Shown here one piece after another: positions 62,602 through 64,000 of a stretch of DNA of 64,000 bases. The notes beneath the pieces were generated by a model. The model made no database searches and had not been told where the DNA came from. It was given only the letters and a program-made list of their open reading frames with translations. A program made the position numbers and the translations under genes. Source of the stretch: Eopsaltria australis. Its lineage: Eukaryota > Chordata > Aves > Passeriformes > Petroicidae. Numbering within the stretch: position 1 is the first letter of the stretch; the number at the start of each line of letters is the position of its first letter. The stretch covers positions 620,001-684,000 of the forward strand of contig JAVTVJ010000811.1 in NCBI GenBank assembly GCA_034509425.1, read 5' to 3'.

Positions 62602-64000
62602 TGAAAGAAGCACATGTGTTCACTTGGTCAGAAGTGGATGCGTTTTGTGGCCACGTGTCTAGTTAGTTCTCTTAACTCCATCCTAACATGTAGTTCCTTC
62701 TCTTTCTTTTCTTTGTCACCATGAATATTTTCTAATAATATTTTACATGGGACTACCAGTGGGAGTTGTAAGTACTTTTGCAATATTATGCTAAAGAATG
62801 AATTGACCTAAGTGCACTGTTACTACATTTTTAATGAATGGTTACACTGGTAGTGTGTCTTGTGCAACAGAGAACTGAGTTCCCGCAGTAGAACAGCAAG
62901 AGTAGTTAGAGGATTAGGAGAGAGATCTGCATGACATTAGGCTAAAAGACAAGAATTCTTTGCATAATAAAATTACCATGCAATTGGCATACCACTTCTG
63001 TGAGATTGTGTTGACATATGTGTGTGTATATGTATATATATGAATGAGGAACTTAAATACAAGAGCTGATTTCTACTTTTTTTAACTTCACCAGTCTAGA
63101 CCCTGTACCTGAAGGTCCAAAAACTCAGGTCACTGTTACTTTCCAAAGGCTTTAAAATCTATTTGTAAGGGCTTCATGAACTTTGCTGTATTTACTTTCA
63201 TAGCTGATTGCTCAGTGATCTGTCAGTCTGTGAAAAGGGAGCTGCAGTCTGTGTGTGAGGTTTCCCAGTGGCTTCTTGTCCCAGGAAGTAAGCAACTATG
63301 TTCCATCTGTGGATCTGCTTGCATTTGGCACAGACCCAGTTATTCTCACACCTTCTTACAAAGAGTACCACACCAGTGTTTTTCCAGTATCTGCATATGC
63401 TTGCAGCATGAGTGACTAATGAGTGTCTTAGTGAATACTGGAATAAGTTAACATGGATCGGAAGGTGCCTGCTGCTAACCTGGCAACAGCATGACATTGT
63501 CATTGCATAAACCTGCTGTAATACAAAAGTCTGCATGGGGATAAGTGCTCTGGTTCAGAAGTCTGCCAGCCGTTTACTGTCGCCAGTGACTGTTGGGAAG
63601 TAGATAAATTGGCTGCTGGTTTTAGCTTCAGAACGAGCACAAAGCAACCTGGTTACAACAGCTGTGGCTTAAGTCTCTAATCCCAGTTCCTGCTCTTTCT
63701 GTTCCTGGTTTTTAGCAGCTTGCCTCATGTTACCATGCTGTTAGTTTTGTGACAGGACTGGATAGCGGTGTGAATGTTACCACCACGTTTCTCTGTTGTG
63801 ATCTGTGCTGTTGTTCACCCTAAGAACAGGTGACAGCTCTTTCTAGTGGAGTGGAATCCTCTTAGGGACACAGGCAGTTGCCAGAATGTCCCCCAGGGCC
63901 TGTACCACTTCCCTTAGTGGGAGTTTGGACAGCTTGAGCACTGCATGTGACTGCTTCACTTGGCAGCGCTGAACAACACAAAGTCACGTACAAAAATGCT
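62602..64000. other. No supported gene to the window end
   Basis: An interrupted TA/TG microsatellite lies at 63,016-63,042. Overlapping open frames at 63,176-63,415 (+) and 63,198-63,536 (-, 112 codons) are unrecognised. I see no splice-supported exon. Confidence 0.5.
63016..63042. repeat. TG/TA microsatellite, short
   Basis: Alternating purine-pyrimidine sequence, first TG then TA units, with interruptions. Confidence 0.75.

Noticed and set aside
62307..62615. 102-codon - strand open frame
   Set aside because: It lies almost wholly inside the antisense CR1 copy and reads through its 3' region.
1..64000. CRISPR arrays, bacterial operons, phage or plasmid modules
   Set aside because: No regular repeat-spacer array, Shine-Dalgarno-led gene series or phage genes are present. 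Composition and repeats are those of a bird nuclear genome.

Overview
The window looks like nuclear DNA from a bird. Three CR1 LINE copies carry the avian CR1 3' tail (the ATTCTATGATTCT-type motif). The GC-rich middle has a sharp CpG island inside otherwise AT-rich, gene-poor sequence. One LTR (32.1-32.7 kb) resembles ERVL-class LTRs that I recall from songbirds, so a passerine is a reasonable guess, but this rests on memory and was not searched. There is no operon structure, no CRISPR array and no bacterial or viral gene cluster.

Layout. 1-9.9 kb: intergenic or intronic sequence with no gene I can support, a homopurine tract and a 16-bp tandem duplication. 9.9-10.88 kb: a 5'-truncated CR1 on the + strand, keeping the end of the reverse-transcriptase frame with a stop and a frameshift. 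10.9-14.7 kb: featureless. 14.73-16.2 kb: a strong CpG island with a probable first exon ending at 15,409 in a good splice donor, next to a YY1-type promoter motif; this is the best evidence for a gene start. 16.2 kb to the end: AT-rich, T-rich on the + strand, most simply read as a very long first intron or set of introns of a rightward gene. It holds two weakly supported exon candidates (35,186-35,265 and 47,577-47,641), three sense-oriented LTRs, two antisense CR1 pieces, and several simple repeats and palindromes.

The most concrete finding is a pair of 456-bp solo LTRs (24,561-25,016 and 59,211-59,666). They have perfect TGATGCC/GGCATCA ends, equal length, no indels and about 6% difference by eye, with 4-bp target duplications (exact at one copy, one mismatch at the other). 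I do not recognise the family. I found no complete protein-coding gene and no convincing new biological system. The many short open frames, including frames above 280 codons in the CpG island, look like composition effects or repeat fragments.
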